The notes beneath the pieces were generated by a model. The model saw only the letters and a list, made by a program, of their open reading frames with translations. It had not been told where the DNA came from and did no database searches. Source: CAVXEH01 sp963805645 (lineage in GTDB: Bacteria; Chloroflexota; Limnocylindria; QHBO01). Taken from it: a stretch of DNA of 64,000 nt. The translations under genes and the position numbers were made by a program. Location: positions 120,288 to 184,287 of the forward strand of contig CAWDVA010000002.1 of NCBI GenBank assembly GCA_963805645.1. Direction: 5' to 3'. Below are positions 33,653 to 42,536 of the stretch, piece after piece (position 1 is the first letter of the stretch; every line of letters starts with the position of its first letter).

Positions 33653-34501
33653 TCAGCTTCCTGTCTTCGCCGCGGCGCCGGCGGTGGCCGCCGCGCCCGC
33701 GCGGCGCTCGTGGACGAGGTGCCTGGCCTCGTCGATGGTCAGGGGCCCGTAGACCAGCGTGTCGACGCGGACCGCCGGGGCGATCGCCCCGGCGCCGACA
33801 TCGGCGGCGGTCTCGAGGCTGAAGGCCCCGTCCGGGGTGGACTCGCCGGTCCGGATCCCCAGCTCCTCCTCCAGCGCGCGGAGCAGGGCATCGCCGCCGG
33901 CGAAGCGGCAGGCGGCGCAGTCACACACGGTGATGAGGTGTCCCTCCGCGGGAAGGAGCCGGAAGCCTCCCAGCCCGGCCGCGCCGAAGACCTGGGCCCA
34001 GTGGATGCTCATCCGGTCGCTCACCCGGCGCAGGGCGCGCTCGGGGAGGTATCCGAACCGGACCTGGATGGCGGCGAAGATTGCCACGAGCGATTCCGGC
34101 CGTCCGCCATAGGCCGCGATGGTCTCGTCCACGAAGACGGTGTCGATGGCCTCGTCCCAGCGCGCCGGGTTGCGCATGGGCCGTTCGGGAAGTCCGGAGC
34201 GGCGGTAGGCGTTCGGGTCCTTGCGCTCGTCGTAGATCTCCGGCATCCCGTAGCGGATGCGGTTGCCCTGCGCATCGAAGCCGGACATGTCGATCGCCTC
34301 GACCGGGCAGACCTGCGCACACTGGAAGCAGACCTCGCACTTGTGCTCGCCGAATGCGTCGTAGATGAGGTCCAGCCGCCCGCGCCAGCGCTCCGCCATC
34401 TGGGGCCGCTCCTCCGGGTACTGGCGGGTGACCTTGCTCCTGAACATGTTGCGCAGGGTGGTCGCCATGCCGGTGAAGATGCCGGAGCCGGGAAACGCCA
34501 T
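33653..34501 (-). CDS. NuoI-NuoE fusion with incomplete iron-sulfur sites
   Basis: A 282-residue fusion. The N-terminal part resembles the start of NuoI (VTRQYPEERP...RWRGR) and has a single four-Cys motif (CEVCFQCAQVCP: C55, C58, C61, C65) where NuoI has two. From about residue 115 it resembles NuoE: ESLVAIFAAIQVRFGYLPE and HLITVCDCAACRFAGGDALL. The second Cys pair of the NuoE 2Fe-2S site, normally ECLGAC, reads ADVGAG, so it is absent. The missing NuoI-like motif may be supplied by the C-terminus of the fusion protein at 29867. It lies between nuoH and nuoF. TAGGAG precedes the ATG. Confidence 0.82.
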   Translation of the reverse strand: MAFPGSGIFTGMATTLRNMFRSKVTRQYPEERPQMAERWRGRLDLIYDAFGEHKCEVCFQCAQVCPVEAIDMSGFDAQGNRIRYGMPEIYDERKDPNAYRRSGLPERPMRNPARWDEAIDTVFVDETIAAYGGRPESLVAIFAAIQVRFGYLPERALRRVSDRMSIHWAQVFGAAGLGGFRLLPAEGHLITVCDCAACRFAGGDALLRALEEELGIRTGESTPDGAFSLETAADVGAGAIAPAVRVDTLVYGPLTIDEARHLVHERRAGAAATAGAAAKTGS

Positions 34502-34516
34502 GAGACTCGAATGCTC

Positions 34517-35527
34517 CTACAGGTTGAAGACGACGACCGCGATCGCGGTCGCGAAGAGGTTGACGAGCGCCAGGGGCAGCAGCACCTTCCACGCCATGCC
34601 CATCAGCTGGTCGACGCGGATGCGCGGCAGCGTGGTGCGCATCCAGACCGCGACGAAGACGAAGAAGTACGTCTTGCCGAAGTACCAGAAGAGCCCGTAG
34701 ATCGTCCCGGCGAATCCGTCGAGCTGGCCGGGGAAGGGCCACGGCGCCAGCCAGCCCCCGAAGAAGAGGGCCACCATGATGGCGCTCATGATGAAGAGCG
34801 CGACGTACTCCGCGAAGAAGAAGAAGCCGAAGCGCATCCCCGAGTACTCGGTGAACGGCCCGGCAACGATCTCGCTGTCGGCCTCCACCAGGTCGAACGG
34901 GGTGCGGTTGATCTCCGCGGTGGCGGCGATGAAGAAGACCGGGAAGCCCAGGATCTGCCACCACAGGTTCCAGCCGTGCGCCAGCTGGTGGGCGATGATG
35001 TCGCTGAAGTTCAGCGAACCGGTGAGGATCACCACCCCCACCACGGAGAGGGTGAGCGGGATCTCGTAGCTCACCATCTGGGCCGCGCCGCGCAGGCCGC
35101 CCAGCAGCGAGTACTTGTTGTAGCTGCTCCAGCCCGCGACCAGGAGGCCCACCACCGAGAGCCCCAGCACGGCGAAGAAGTAGATCACGCCGATGTTGAA
35201 GTCCGCGGCGATGGCTCCGGGCGCGAACGGGATCACCAGCATGCTCATGGCCGCCGCCATGTAGACCATCCAGGGCGCCAGGGTGAACGTGCCGCGGTCC
35301 GCCTGGTCGGGGATGGCGTCCTCCTTGGCGAGGACCTTGAAGCCGTGGATGGTGCTCTGGAAGGCTCCCCACGGACCAACGCGGTTGGGGCCGTAGCGCC
35401 GCTGCATGGCCGCGATGACCTTGAGCTCGACCTGGATGATGATGAACGCGGTGGGGATGGTGAGCACCAGCAGGAGCGTCGTCGACAGGACGAATCGCCC
35501 GATCCCCAGCAGAAGGTTGATGTCCAT
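34517..35527 (-). CDS. nuoH: NADH-quinone oxidoreductase subunit H
   Basis: A 336-residue membrane subunit that forms the quinone entry site with NuoB and NuoD. It has about eight helices. RRYGPNRVGPWGAFQ near residue 43, AEINRTPFDLVEADSEIVAG and RTTLPRIRVDQLMGMAWK are the conserved loop sequences. Its length and motifs are normal, unlike the downstream input subunits. The gap to nuoD is 13 bases. Confidence 0.96.
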   Translation of the reverse strand: MDINLLLGIGRFVLSTTLLLVLTIPTAFIIIQVELKVIAAMQRRYGPNRVGPWGAFQSTIHGFKVLAKEDAIPDQADRGTFTLAPWMVYMAAAMSMLVIPFAPGAIAADFNIGVIYFFAVLGLSVVGLLVAGWSSYNKYSLLGGLRGAAQMVSYEIPLTLSVVGVVILTGSLNFSDIIAHQLAHGWNLWWQILGFPVFFIAATAEINRTPFDLVEADSEIVAGPFTEYSGMRFGFFFFAEYVALFIMSAIMVALFFGGWLAPWPFPGQLDGFAGTIYGLFWYFGKTYFFVFVAVWMRTTLPRIRVDQLMGMAWKVLLPLALVNLFATAIAVVVFNL

Positions 35528-35540
35528 CCGCGCGCCTCGC

Positions 35541-36827
35541 CTACTTGTCCACGCCGCCCATGACCGGGTCGAAGCTCGCCATCACGGCCATGGTGTCGGC
35601 GAGCAGGTGGCCCGGCATGAGGATGGGCATCACCTGCAGGGTGATGAAGCTGGGATCACGCATCCGGAAGCGATACGGGGTGGGCCCCCCGTCGCTGATG
35701 GCATAGACGCTGTACAGGCCCCGCGGGCTCTCCACGGCGGCATAGGCCCGGCCGGGCTTGGGCCGGATGATCCCGGGCACCTGGGCCTGGACCGGCCCGT
35801 GGGGCATGCGGTCCATGATCTGGTCGATGAGGTGCAGGCTCTGCTTGAGCTCAGCGATGCGCTGGAGGTAGCGCGCGTACACGTCGCCGGTCTTCTGGGT
35901 GATGACGTCGAACTCGAGCTCGTTGTAGATCGAGTAGGGGTGCGCCTTGCGGACGTCGAACGGCACGCCCGATGCGCGCAGGTTCGGGCCGCTCACGCCG
36001 TAGGCCACCGCCTGGTCCGCGGTCAGCACGCCCATTCCCTTCGTCCGCCCCTTGAAGATCTCGTTCTCGGTGATCAGGCGCTCGTTGTCGCCGATCGTCT
36101 TCTTGACGGTGGCGTGCCACGACCCCAGCCGCGACAGGAACTCGTCGTTGACGTCCCAGTTCACGCCGCCGACGCGGAAGAAGTTGAAGAGCATGCGCTG
36201 GCCGCTGATCGAGGCGAGCAGCTCCACCACCTCGTCCCGGTTGATGAACGAGTAGAGGATCGGGGTGATCCCGCCCATGTCGAGGGCCAGGAACCCCACC
36301 ATCAGGCCGTGGGAGAAGACGCGGTTCAGCTCGACCACGAGCGCCCGGATGTACTCGGCTCGCTTCGGAGCGCGAATCCCGTACAGCTTCTCGAACGCGA
36401 TGGCCGGGGCGTGCTCGTTGTGCATGGAGGAGAGGTAGTCCATGGGGTCGACGTACGTGAGCGCCGTCGTGTAGGTGGCGTTCTCGCAGAGCTTCTCGAT
36501 CCCCCGGTGGAGGTACCCGAAGACCGGATCGAGGTCGGAGATCACCTCGCCGCGGACCTTGATCACGAGGCGGAGCACGCCGTGCGTCGACGGGTGCTGA
36601 GGTCCCATGTTCACGAGCATCTCGCCCTCTTCGAGGGTGTACATCTCGATCTCACGCTCCGTCTCGAGCGGACGATCCGGGACGCCCACCAGCTCGAACC
36701 CCGCGTACTCGCCCCGGGCCGCGGCCCGGGGCGGCCCCAGCCCCGCGGCCGCCTGCAGGCGGGCCTCCTCGGCGCGGTCGAGGTCGATGGGATCGGGGAT
36801 GCGGGTCTCGGGATCGACGGTGGTCAT
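35541..36827 (-). CDS. nuoD: NADH-quinone oxidoreductase subunit D
   Basis: A 428-residue 49-kDa-type subunit at the quinone pocket. It shows NMGPQHPSTHGVLRL, the quinone-binding His region, GYLHRGIEKLCENATY, DYLSSMHNEHA, GVSGPNLRASG, and ends in SFDPVMGGVDK as expected. A 60-residue N-terminal extension precedes the fold. The ATG overlaps the nuoC stop as ATGA. Everything needed for quinone reduction appears present. Confidence 0.96.
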   Translation of the reverse strand: MTTVDPETRIPDPIDLDRAEEARLQAAAGLGPPRAAARGEYAGFELVGVPDRPLETEREIEMYTLEEGEMLVNMGPQHPSTHGVLRLVIKVRGEVISDLDPVFGYLHRGIEKLCENATYTTALTYVDPMDYLSSMHNEHAPAIAFEKLYGIRAPKRAEYIRALVVELNRVFSHGLMVGFLALDMGGITPILYSFINRDEVVELLASISGQRMLFNFFRVGGVNWDVNDEFLSRLGSWHATVKKTIGDNERLITENEIFKGRTKGMGVLTADQAVAYGVSGPNLRASGVPFDVRKAHPYSIYNELEFDVITQKTGDVYARYLQRIAELKQSLHLIDQIMDRMPHGPVQAQVPGIIRPKPGRAYAAVESPRGLYSVYAISDGGPTPYRFRMRDPSFITLQVMPILMPGHLLADTMAVMASFDPVMGGVDK

Positions 36828-37474
36828 CGCGGTCGGCTCTTGTCGGCGACGTCATCGGCCTGGGGGAAGTCCTCCGGGGCGACGTCCACGCCGGTCGAGG
36901 TGGGTGCATAGGTGGCCCCCGCGCTGGTCAGCTCGCGGGTGAACACGGTGAGGTCCCACGTCTCGGGACGCTCGAGCGGGTTGACCCCGGCGGCCGGCGA
37001 GTCCGCGGCGTCATCGGGCAGCAGGAAATCCTTGCGCTGCGGGAACGAGCGGTATTCGGGCGACATGTAGATGCGCCGCAGGTCGCGGTTCCCCTCGAAG
37101 ACGATGCCCATCATGTCGTACATCTCGCGCTCGTGGAACATGGCCCCGGGCCAGATCCCGGTCACCGAGGGGGCGCGCGGGTCGCTGCGCTCGACCGGCA
37201 CGCGGATCCGCAGCCAGGCCGGGTGCCGGTCGGAGTAGAGGTGGTAGACGACCTCGAACCGGGCACCCACCCCGTAGTCGACCGCGGCGGCATCGGCGAG
37301 GAAAAAGAAGCCGAAGTCGGGGTCGTCGCGGAGCGTGCGCAGGGTCTCGACGATCCGTTCGGGGCCAACCTGGACCTCGACGGTGTCCTCGTCCGTCCAC
37401 AGCTCCCCGGCGACGTCGCCCAGGCGCTCGGTGAGGAGGCGCACGAGCGCGCCCGCCTTGGCCGGGGCGGTCAG
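36824..37474 (-). CDS. nuoC: NADH-quinone oxidoreductase subunit C, probable CTG start
   Basis: A peripheral-arm subunit of about 216 residues. FFFLADAAAVDYG, RFEVVYHLYS, RIRVPVERSDPRAPSVTGIWPGA-type sequence and FHEREMYDMMGIVFEGNRDLRRI are family hallmarks. No ATG, GTG or TTG lies at the junction with nuoB; a CTG at 37474 overlaps the nuoB stop as CTGA and follows AAGGGGA. Alternatives are GTG 37444 (206 residues, weak ribosome site) and GTG 37531 (inside nuoB). The CTG is preferred because four-base overlaps are the rule in this operon. Confidence 0.88.
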   Translation of the reverse strand: MTAPAKAGALVRLLTERLGDVAGELWTDEDTVEVQVGPERIVETLRTLRDDPDFGFFFLADAAAVDYGVGARFEVVYHLYSDRHPAWLRIRVPVERSDPRAPSVTGIWPGAMFHEREMYDMMGIVFEGNRDLRRIYMSPEYRSFPQRKDFLLPDDAADSPAAGVNPLERPETWDLTVFTRELTSAGATYAPTSTGVDVAPEDFPQADDVADKSRPR

Positions 37475-38133
37475 CGGACGTCCCCTTCCCAGGCCAGACG
37501 CTGCGGGCCGCGGTCGACGTAGGTCCGCCACTGGCCGCGCCGCTGCATGACCAGTTCGCGGAGCTTGAGCATGCCGTAGATCAGCCCTTCGGGGCGCGGC
37601 GGACAGCCGGGGACGTAGACGTCCACCGGCATCACCCGGTCAACGCCCTGGACCACGCTGTAGCTGCGCTTGAACCGCCCGCCGCTGGTGGTGCAGGTGC
37701 CCATGGCGACGCACCACTTGGGTTCGGGCATCTGCTCCCAGAGGCGCACCAGCGGGCCGGCCATCTTGGTGGTCAGGGTGCCGGCCACGATGAGCACGTC
37801 CGACTGGCGGGGCGAGGCGCGGAACGGGAACATCCCGAAGCGGTCGATGTCGTTCTTGCTGGTGGCGCTGCTCATCATCTCGATGGCGCAGCACGACAGC
37901 CCGGACAGGAGCGGCCACAGGCTGTTGGCGCGGATCAGGTCGATGACGATGTCGGCCTTGGTGGGGATCACCTCGAGCAGGCCATGGAAGCCGCCCGCCG
38001 GGTGCTCCTCCATGCCAAAGGGCGCCAGCAGCTCGTCGCCGGCTGCGGCGTCCGGGATGACGATGGGGGAGACCGTGGCCGTCGGCTCGGCCGGCTCGGT
38101 CGCGGTCCCCGTGGTCCTGGAACTCAGTGCCAT
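37471..38133 (-). CDS. nuoB: NADH-quinone oxidoreductase subunit B
   Basis: A 220-residue subunit that carries cluster N2 next to the quinone site. SGLSCCAIEMM provides the Cys pair, MGTCTTSGG the third Cys and DVYVPGCPPRPEGLIYG the fourth, so N2 is complete. The N-terminal 50 residues are extra and Thr/Pro-rich. The ATG overlaps the nuoA stop by ten bases. Confidence 0.96.
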   Translation of the reverse strand: MALSSRTTGTATEPAEPTATVSPIVIPDAAAGDELLAPFGMEEHPAGGFHGLLEVIPTKADIVIDLIRANSLWPLLSGLSCCAIEMMSSATSKNDIDRFGMFPFRASPRQSDVLIVAGTLTTKMAGPLVRLWEQMPEPKWCVAMGTCTTSGGRFKRSYSVVQGVDRVMPVDVYVPGCPPRPEGLIYGMLKLRELVMQRRGQWRTYVDRGPQRLAWEGDVR

Positions 38134-38489
38134 CGGAGGTCTCCCTTCCGCCAGGCGTAGAACTCCCCGAACATGAGGACGATCAGGAAGATTCCCATCA
38201 TCACGATGCCGGGAGCCGCGATGGCCCGGATCACCACCGCCCACAGGTAGACGAAGATGATCTCCACGTCGAACGCCACGAAGAGCAGGGCGAACAGGTA
38301 GAAGGCCAGCCCGAACCGGCTCCACGTGTCGCCGATGGTGTCGATCCCGCACTCGTAGGGCAGCCCCTTCTGCGGGCTGCGACGGCGGTGCGAAAGGACC
38401 CACGCGGCGAGGATCGTGGCAAAGACGAAGATCGTCGCGGCAATCCCGAAGCCGATGACGTAGATCAGGCCGGTCTGGTCCATCTCCAC
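38124..38489 (-). CDS. nuoA: NADH-quinone oxidoreductase subunit A
   Basis: A 121-residue membrane subunit with three helices. The loop motif KGLPYECGIDTIGDTWSRF and the acidic DVEIIFVYLWAV of helix 2 are typical. It is the first gene of the nuoABCDH-IE-F-fusion operon. Two in-frame ATG codons (38489 and 38483) could serve as start. Confidence 0.95.
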   Translation of the reverse strand: MEMDQTGLIYVIGFGIAATIFVFATILAAWVLSHRRRSPQKGLPYECGIDTIGDTWSRFGLAFYLFALLFVAFDVEIIFVYLWAVVIRAIAAPGIVMMGIFLIVLMFGEFYAWRKGDLRWH

Positions 38490-38612
38490 TCCAGGGCACC
38501 GTGCGGTGCCTGACTGGCACGCTGCGCCTCGAACGCGCGGCGCCGCGTGCGCTCGGTTGTCGATTTGCTCTCGAGAGCGACGGTCGCGAACCTGCGGCGC
38601 CGCCCGGTGAGA

Positions 38613-38618
38613 AGTCTA
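38613..38618 (-). promoter_or_regulatory. Extended -10 for the nuoA operon
   Basis: TGCTAGACT on the minus strand is an extended -10 (TGn plus TAGACT), about 125 bases before nuoA. The -35 is weak, as is common with extended -10 promoters. A small inverted repeat, GTGCC/GGCAC at 38506-38520, lies between it and nuoA. Confidence 0.45.
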
Positions 38619-38647
38619 GCAGGCACGCTCGCCGATGGCGGACCGCG

Positions 38648-39853
38648 CTAGCGGCCGAGCCAGGCCGACGCGATGACCAGGCGGAGACCGTCGCTGACCA
38701 GCGCGTGCCCTCCCATCAGGATCGGCACCGATGCGTCCCGGGCCGCCTGGACGAGCTCCGCCAGCCAGCCGGTGCGGATGGGCCCGGGGTCGCCGAAGTC
38801 AGCGGCGAAGCGCTCCTCGGACGGCGGCCAGGCGGCGGCATCGGCGCTCCCGGCGAGCGCTGCCATGAGGACCCGGCTGTCCAGGATCACCGCGTCGCCC
38901 AGGGCGGCCAGCTCAGCCACGAGACCGGCCGGTCCGCGCTCCTCGATCCAGCGGGCGAGGAGGGAGCGCGGTCGGTGGTCGCGGGCAGCCCGCATGCCGC
39001 GCTCCTCCACGAAGGCGCGCACGCGGCAGGCAGTGTCGACCTCCAGGGAGGCGAGCACCGCGGACGGGATTCGTCCGGCGACGACCAGCTGGGCGGTCCG
39101 CTCGCGCATCACCGCCCCGACCGCCTCGAGCCCGGGCACCGAGAGGTCCCGATTCCCGGGGAGGCGAACCATCTCCAGGAAGCTGGCCAGGCCGGGGGAC
39201 GGCCGCCACGGCACGTCGGGGAGCCGCCCGGCCAGGCGGAGCAGCGCGAGGTCCAGCGGCGTATCCACGTCGAAGCGGGTCCACGGCTGCCCGGCCAGGT
39301 CCCGGCTGCGGAAGCCGGTCGATTCCAGGCAGCGGGTCGCGGTGTTGTCGGCGGGGCAGGCGTCGAGCCGGTCGAGGGCCCGCGCGAGGTCGGGCCCGCG
39401 TCGGGTGGTGCCGTCCGGTGCCGGCACGCCCTCGGGCGGGGAGGCGGCAACCACGAAGGCGTCGGTGCTGAACCGGTTGTTGGCCACGACCTCGCCGGGG
39501 ATGGGCGACAGGAGGTCCTCGAGCGCGTCGTCGGGGGCGAGGGCCATGGCGCCGGCTCCCACGTACCCGATGGCATCCACCCCGCGGTTCGCGTCGCGGG
39601 CCGCCGCGAGACCCTCGCGCGCGCCTGCGGCGAACCAGCGTCCCCAGTGGAACCCGTCCTGCGCGGCGTCCGCGGGCGGGGAAAGCGGCTGGACTGCCGC
39701 CCCGGCGCGACCGAGGCGTCCGGTCATCTCGGCGGCGAGGAGCTGGCGCCCCGTCTCCGCGACGGCGGCGTAGGAGCCGAAGGGCGCCCGCGGATCGGCG
39801 GGCGCCGGAACGAAGACGAGCGGTGCCGGGCGCTCCGGACCTGCCGGCGCCAT
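38648..39853 (-). CDS. Unrecognised protein, possible nucleotidyltransferase fold
   Basis: I do not recognise this 401-residue protein with confidence. The first half has features seen in MobA/CofC-like nucleotide transferases: a GAGAMALAPDDALEDLL segment, ANNRFSTDAFVV, and FDVDTPLDLALLR, a strand-Asp-x-Asp pattern ending such domains. The second half (about 240-401) is helical with AGRIPSAVLASLEVDTACRV and SVPILMGGHALVSDGLRLVI; no metal site is clear. No signal peptide or membrane helix. It overlaps the DinB-like gene as ATGA. A link to cofactor F420 or molybdenum cofactor chemistry would be a guess. Confidence 0.6.
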   Translation of the reverse strand: MAPAGPERPAPLVFVPAPADPRAPFGSYAAVAETGRQLLAAEMTGRLGRAGAAVQPLSPPADAAQDGFHWGRWFAAGAREGLAAARDANRGVDAIGYVGAGAMALAPDDALEDLLSPIPGEVVANNRFSTDAFVVAASPPEGVPAPDGTTRRGPDLARALDRLDACPADNTATRCLESTGFRSRDLAGQPWTRFDVDTPLDLALLRLAGRLPDVPWRPSPGLASFLEMVRLPGNRDLSVPGLEAVGAVMRERTAQLVVAGRIPSAVLASLEVDTACRVRAFVEERGMRAARDHRPRSLLARWIEERGPAGLVAELAALGDAVILDSRVLMAALAGSADAAAWPPSEERFAADFGDPGPIRTGWLAELVQAARDASVPILMGGHALVSDGLRLVIASAWLGR

Positions 39854-40497
39854 CAGTCGGGCGGTGCCGCGGACGCTGGCGCGGCACCGAACGCCGCGAG
39901 GGTCCGGTGCAGCTGCTCGAGGTGCATCAGGTCGTGGACGCCCGCGAACAGGAGCCAATCGCCGCATCGGAGATGCCCCACCAGGGGATGGTCCAGGGGG
40001 CAGCGCTCGGTCTCGTGCCCGGCAATGCGCTGCGCTGACCGCTCCTGCGACCGACGGCTCTTCTCGAGCAGGAGGAGCAGGTCCTCCACGCTCGCCTCGG
40101 GTGGTCCGGGAATGGATGGGGTCACGACGGGCGGCTGCTCGGCGGGCCACTCCCCGGCGGCTGCCAGCGCCGCCCAGGCGGGCAGGAAGCGGCGCGCGGC
40201 GGTGGTGTGCGCGAAGGCCTGGGCCACGTTCCACTCCTCCTCGCCGCCGGGAGCGCGCAGGGCCGGCTCGGGCATGGCCCGCAGGACGGCCTCGAGGGCG
40301 CCGGCGACCGCCTCCTGCTGGGCGAGGATCGCCGCCGCGCTGCCCTGCGCGACGCGACGCCGCATCTCGCGTCGAGCAGCGATGAGTCCGGTGAAGTCAC
40401 CGTCCATCACGAGCCAGACGGCCACCACGTCGGGGGCGTCGTCGGCCAGCGAGCCCAGCCAGGCGGGCGACCGGGGTGCGGGCGCCATCCCGCCCAT
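39853..40497 (-). CDS. DinB/DUF664-like four-helix-bundle protein
   Basis: A 214-residue helical protein. EEWNVAQAFAHTTAARRFLPAW and the C-terminal FAGVHDLMHLEQLHRTL provide the spaced histidines of the DinB/YfiT superfamily metal site. Members include thiol-dependent S-transferases (bacillithiol or mycothiol) and proteins of unknown role. The start at 40497 lies eight bases after the preceding gene; ATG 40488 is an alternative with GGGCGGG before it. It overlaps the downstream gene by four bases. Confidence 0.65.
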   Translation of the reverse strand: MGGMAPAPRSPAWLGSLADDAPDVVAVWLVMDGDFTGLIAARREMRRRVAQGSAAAILAQQEAVAGALEAVLRAMPEPALRAPGGEEEWNVAQAFAHTTAARRFLPAWAALAAAGEWPAEQPPVVTPSIPGPPEASVEDLLLLLEKSRRSQERSAQRIAGHETERCPLDHPLVGHLRCGDWLLFAGVHDLMHLEQLHRTLAAFGAAPASAAPPD

Positions 40498-40505
40498 CGG
40501 TCCGG

Positions 40506-40835
40506 TCAGATCCGCTCGAAGCGCTCGACCGGGAGGACGAAGACGGTGGCGCCACCCACCTCGACCTCGACCGGGTACGGCATGTAGAACTCGCCGGGTT
40601 CCATGATCGGCGGCATCGGGTTCACGAACTGGCGGCGAGCGTGGCAGTTGGCGCGAACCACGTCGAGCACGCCCTCGACCTGGTCGTCCTCGACGCCGAC
40701 CAGGATGGTGGCGTTGCCCTGCTTGAGGAAGCCGCCGGACGAGTGGAGCCGCGTCGCCCGGAACTCGCGCTCGAGGAGCGCGTCCACCAGGTTGGCGGCG
40801 TCCTCGTTGTGCACGATGGCGGTGACGAGCTTCAT
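40506..40835 (-). CDS. Cyclic-di-AMP receptor, PII-like (DarA/PstA)
   Basis: A 109-residue protein of the PII-like DUF970 family. MKLVTAIVHNEDAANLVDALL is the first strand and helix, followed by FRATRLHSSGGFLKQGNATILVGVED, which holds the conserved Gly/Phe loop that binds c-di-AMP in Firmicute PstA. It should trimerise and transmit the c-di-AMP signal. The gene begins a three-gene minus-strand unit, divergent from the LiaF-like gene at 41030. No diadenylate cyclase is in the window. Confidence 0.85.
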   Translation of the reverse strand: MKLVTAIVHNEDAANLVDALLEREFRATRLHSSGGFLKQGNATILVGVEDDQVEGVLDVVRANCHARRQFVNPMPPIMEPGEFYMPYPVEVEVGGATVFVLPVERFERI

Positions 40836-41029
40836 GGGACCTCCTGCGTGGGCGCGCGGACTGGAGGGACTGTGGATGCGCCGCTAGTATGCCACGCTCC
40901 CGGCGCCGCTCCGGAGGTCCCCGGAGCCCGGCGCGAGGGCCGGACGGACCCTCGCGCGGTGACGATGGATGGCGACAGGGGGCGACGGGCGTGCCATCGT
41001 GTCCGGACACACACACGGGAGACGAGGCA

Positions 41030-42019
41030 ATGGAGCGGTCTGCGCGTCGCCGGCATGGCCGGCGAGGGTCCCGGGCGGGCGCCATCGTTGCGGCGACCTG
41101 GCTCATCGGGCTGGGGCTGGTCTTCCTCGTTCGCGACGGAACCGGCTGGAGCTGGGGCGAGGCCTGGCCGATGTTCCTCATCCTCGTGGGCGTGGCATCC
41201 GGCGTGAGCGAGATCAGCCGGGGCCGGCGCCGGCCGACGAACCCGTGGACCATGACCGGGCCTGTCGTGCTCACCGGCATCGGCGTCCTGTTCCTGCTCG
41301 CGACAACCGGTTCGCTGGGCATCGGGATCGGCGACCTCATCGCGCGCTGGTGGCCGGTGGGGCTGCTGATCGTGGGTGCCTGGTTCCTGCTGGGTGCCTT
41401 CTGGCCGTCGGCCGCGAGCCAGGAGCACCTGACCCTGCCGCTCTCCGGCAGCAGCGCGTCGATTCGGGTCCGCTTCGGGGCCGGCGAGCTGCGCATCGGT
41501 CGCAGCCCGGCGGGCACCCTGGTCGACGGCGAGTTCACGGGCGGGGTGGTCCATCGGCTGCGAGCCGGAGGTGAGCTGGAGCTGGAGCCCGACTCCGCGC
41601 GCGGTTGGGCGTGGCTCGATCGGCCGCTCGACTGGCGCCTGGGCCTGAGCGGCGAGGTGCCCCTGGACCTGCGCCTGGACACTGGCGCGGCCCGTGGCGA
41701 AATCGACCTCGGGGATCTGCAGGTCCGGTCGTTCCGCCTGCAGACCGGCGCCAGCCAGACCCTCGTGCGTCTGCCACGCGCTGCCGGGACGACGCGGGTC
41801 AGCGCCGAGGCCGGCGCCGCGGAGGTGCGGTTCGAGGTCCCCGCCGGCGTGGCGGCCAGCATCCGCTCGCGGGTCGCGCTGGGCAGCACGCAGGTTGATC
41901 AGCGCCGCTTCCCGCGGACGCAGGACCGCTACGAGTCGCCGGACTACGCGACCGCGTCGAACCGCGTCGAGATCGACCTGCAGGGCGGCGTCGGGACGTT
42001 CCGGGTGGAGAGCGCCTGA
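41030..42019 (+). CDS. LiaF-like membrane protein
   Basis: A 329-residue protein. Four hydrophobic helices fill the first 130 residues, with GLVFLVRDGTGWSWGEAWPMFLILVG-like sequence, the LiaI-LiaF transmembrane pattern also seen in the gene at 1-315. The C-terminal 190 residues form a predicted beta-rich domain (SSASIRVRFGAGELRIG, LDLRLDTGAARGEIDLGDL, VSAEAGAAEVRFEVPAG) like the toast-rack domain of LiaF and related proteins. GAGACGAGGCA precedes the ATG. LiaF modulates a cell-wall stress kinase in Bacillus; no kinase gene lies nearby. Confidence 0.8.
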   Translation: MERSARRRHGRRGSRAGAIVAATWLIGLGLVFLVRDGTGWSWGEAWPMFLILVGVASGVSEISRGRRRPTNPWTMTGPVVLTGIGVLFLLATTGSLGIGIGDLIARWWPVGLLIVGAWFLLGAFWPSAASQEHLTLPLSGSSASIRVRFGAGELRIGRSPAGTLVDGEFTGGVVHRLRAGGELELEPDSARGWAWLDRPLDWRLGLSGEVPLDLRLDTGAARGEIDLGDLQVRSFRLQTGASQTLVRLPRAAGTTRVSAEAGAAEVRFEVPAGVAASIRSRVALGSTQVDQRRFPRTQDRYESPDYATASNRVEIDLQGGVGTFRVESA

Positions 42020-42038
42020 CGCCCTGGCTCGCCGAGGA

Positions 42039-42353
42039 TCAGGACCTTCCGAACAGGGCCCTGACCGGGCGCAGCGTCAGGTAGTAGAGGATCGTACCGG
42101 CGATCATCAGCGTGAGCAGCGCGCTGGCGATCGTCTCGCGGCCGCCCGCCAGGCGGGCGAGGGCGAGCAGGATGTTCGCTCCCTCGAGGCCGACTCCCAA
42201 CGGCCACGCCCATCGCCGTACCGTCCACAGGCCGTAGGCGAGGGGAAAGAGCAGCAGGGCGATGCCGACGAGGATCACCCCCATCGCGGTCAGCATGCCG
42301 CCGCCCAGGATGATGTCGGCGGCGGCGGTCCTCCCGAGCGCGATCAGGCTCAA
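42039..42353 (-). CDS. Small membrane protein in frame behind tmk
   Basis: A 104-residue membrane protein from the first canonical start (TTG 42353), with about three helices and an LTLRPVRALFG end. The coding pattern extends further upstream in the same frame: a Pro-rich stretch (PEQPPAQPPERPAG) and a helix (ISLLAALAGIGGIFDVLAG) run back to the tmk stop at 42537-42539 without ATG, GTG or TTG. So the true start is unclear. An ACG at 42476 follows AGGGAG by about seven bases. The protein is not recognised. Confidence 0.6.
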   Translation of the reverse strand: MSLIALGRTAAADIILGGGMLTAMGVILVGIALLLFPLAYGLWTVRRWAWPLGVGLEGANILLALARLAGGRETIASALLTLMIAGTILYYLTLRPVRALFGRS

Positions 42354-42536
42354 TCCCGCGAGGACGTCGAAGATGCCGCCGATGCCGGCGAGCGCGGCGA
42401 GCAGGCTGATGCCTGCCGGGCGCTCCGGGGGCTGCGCCGGGGGCTGCTCCGGGGTTCGAGATGGCGTAGGTACCGTGGTGGTGCTCCCTGCTGCACGCTC
42501 TGCCGATCGGATTGCCGGTGGAGTATCGGCTTCCGG

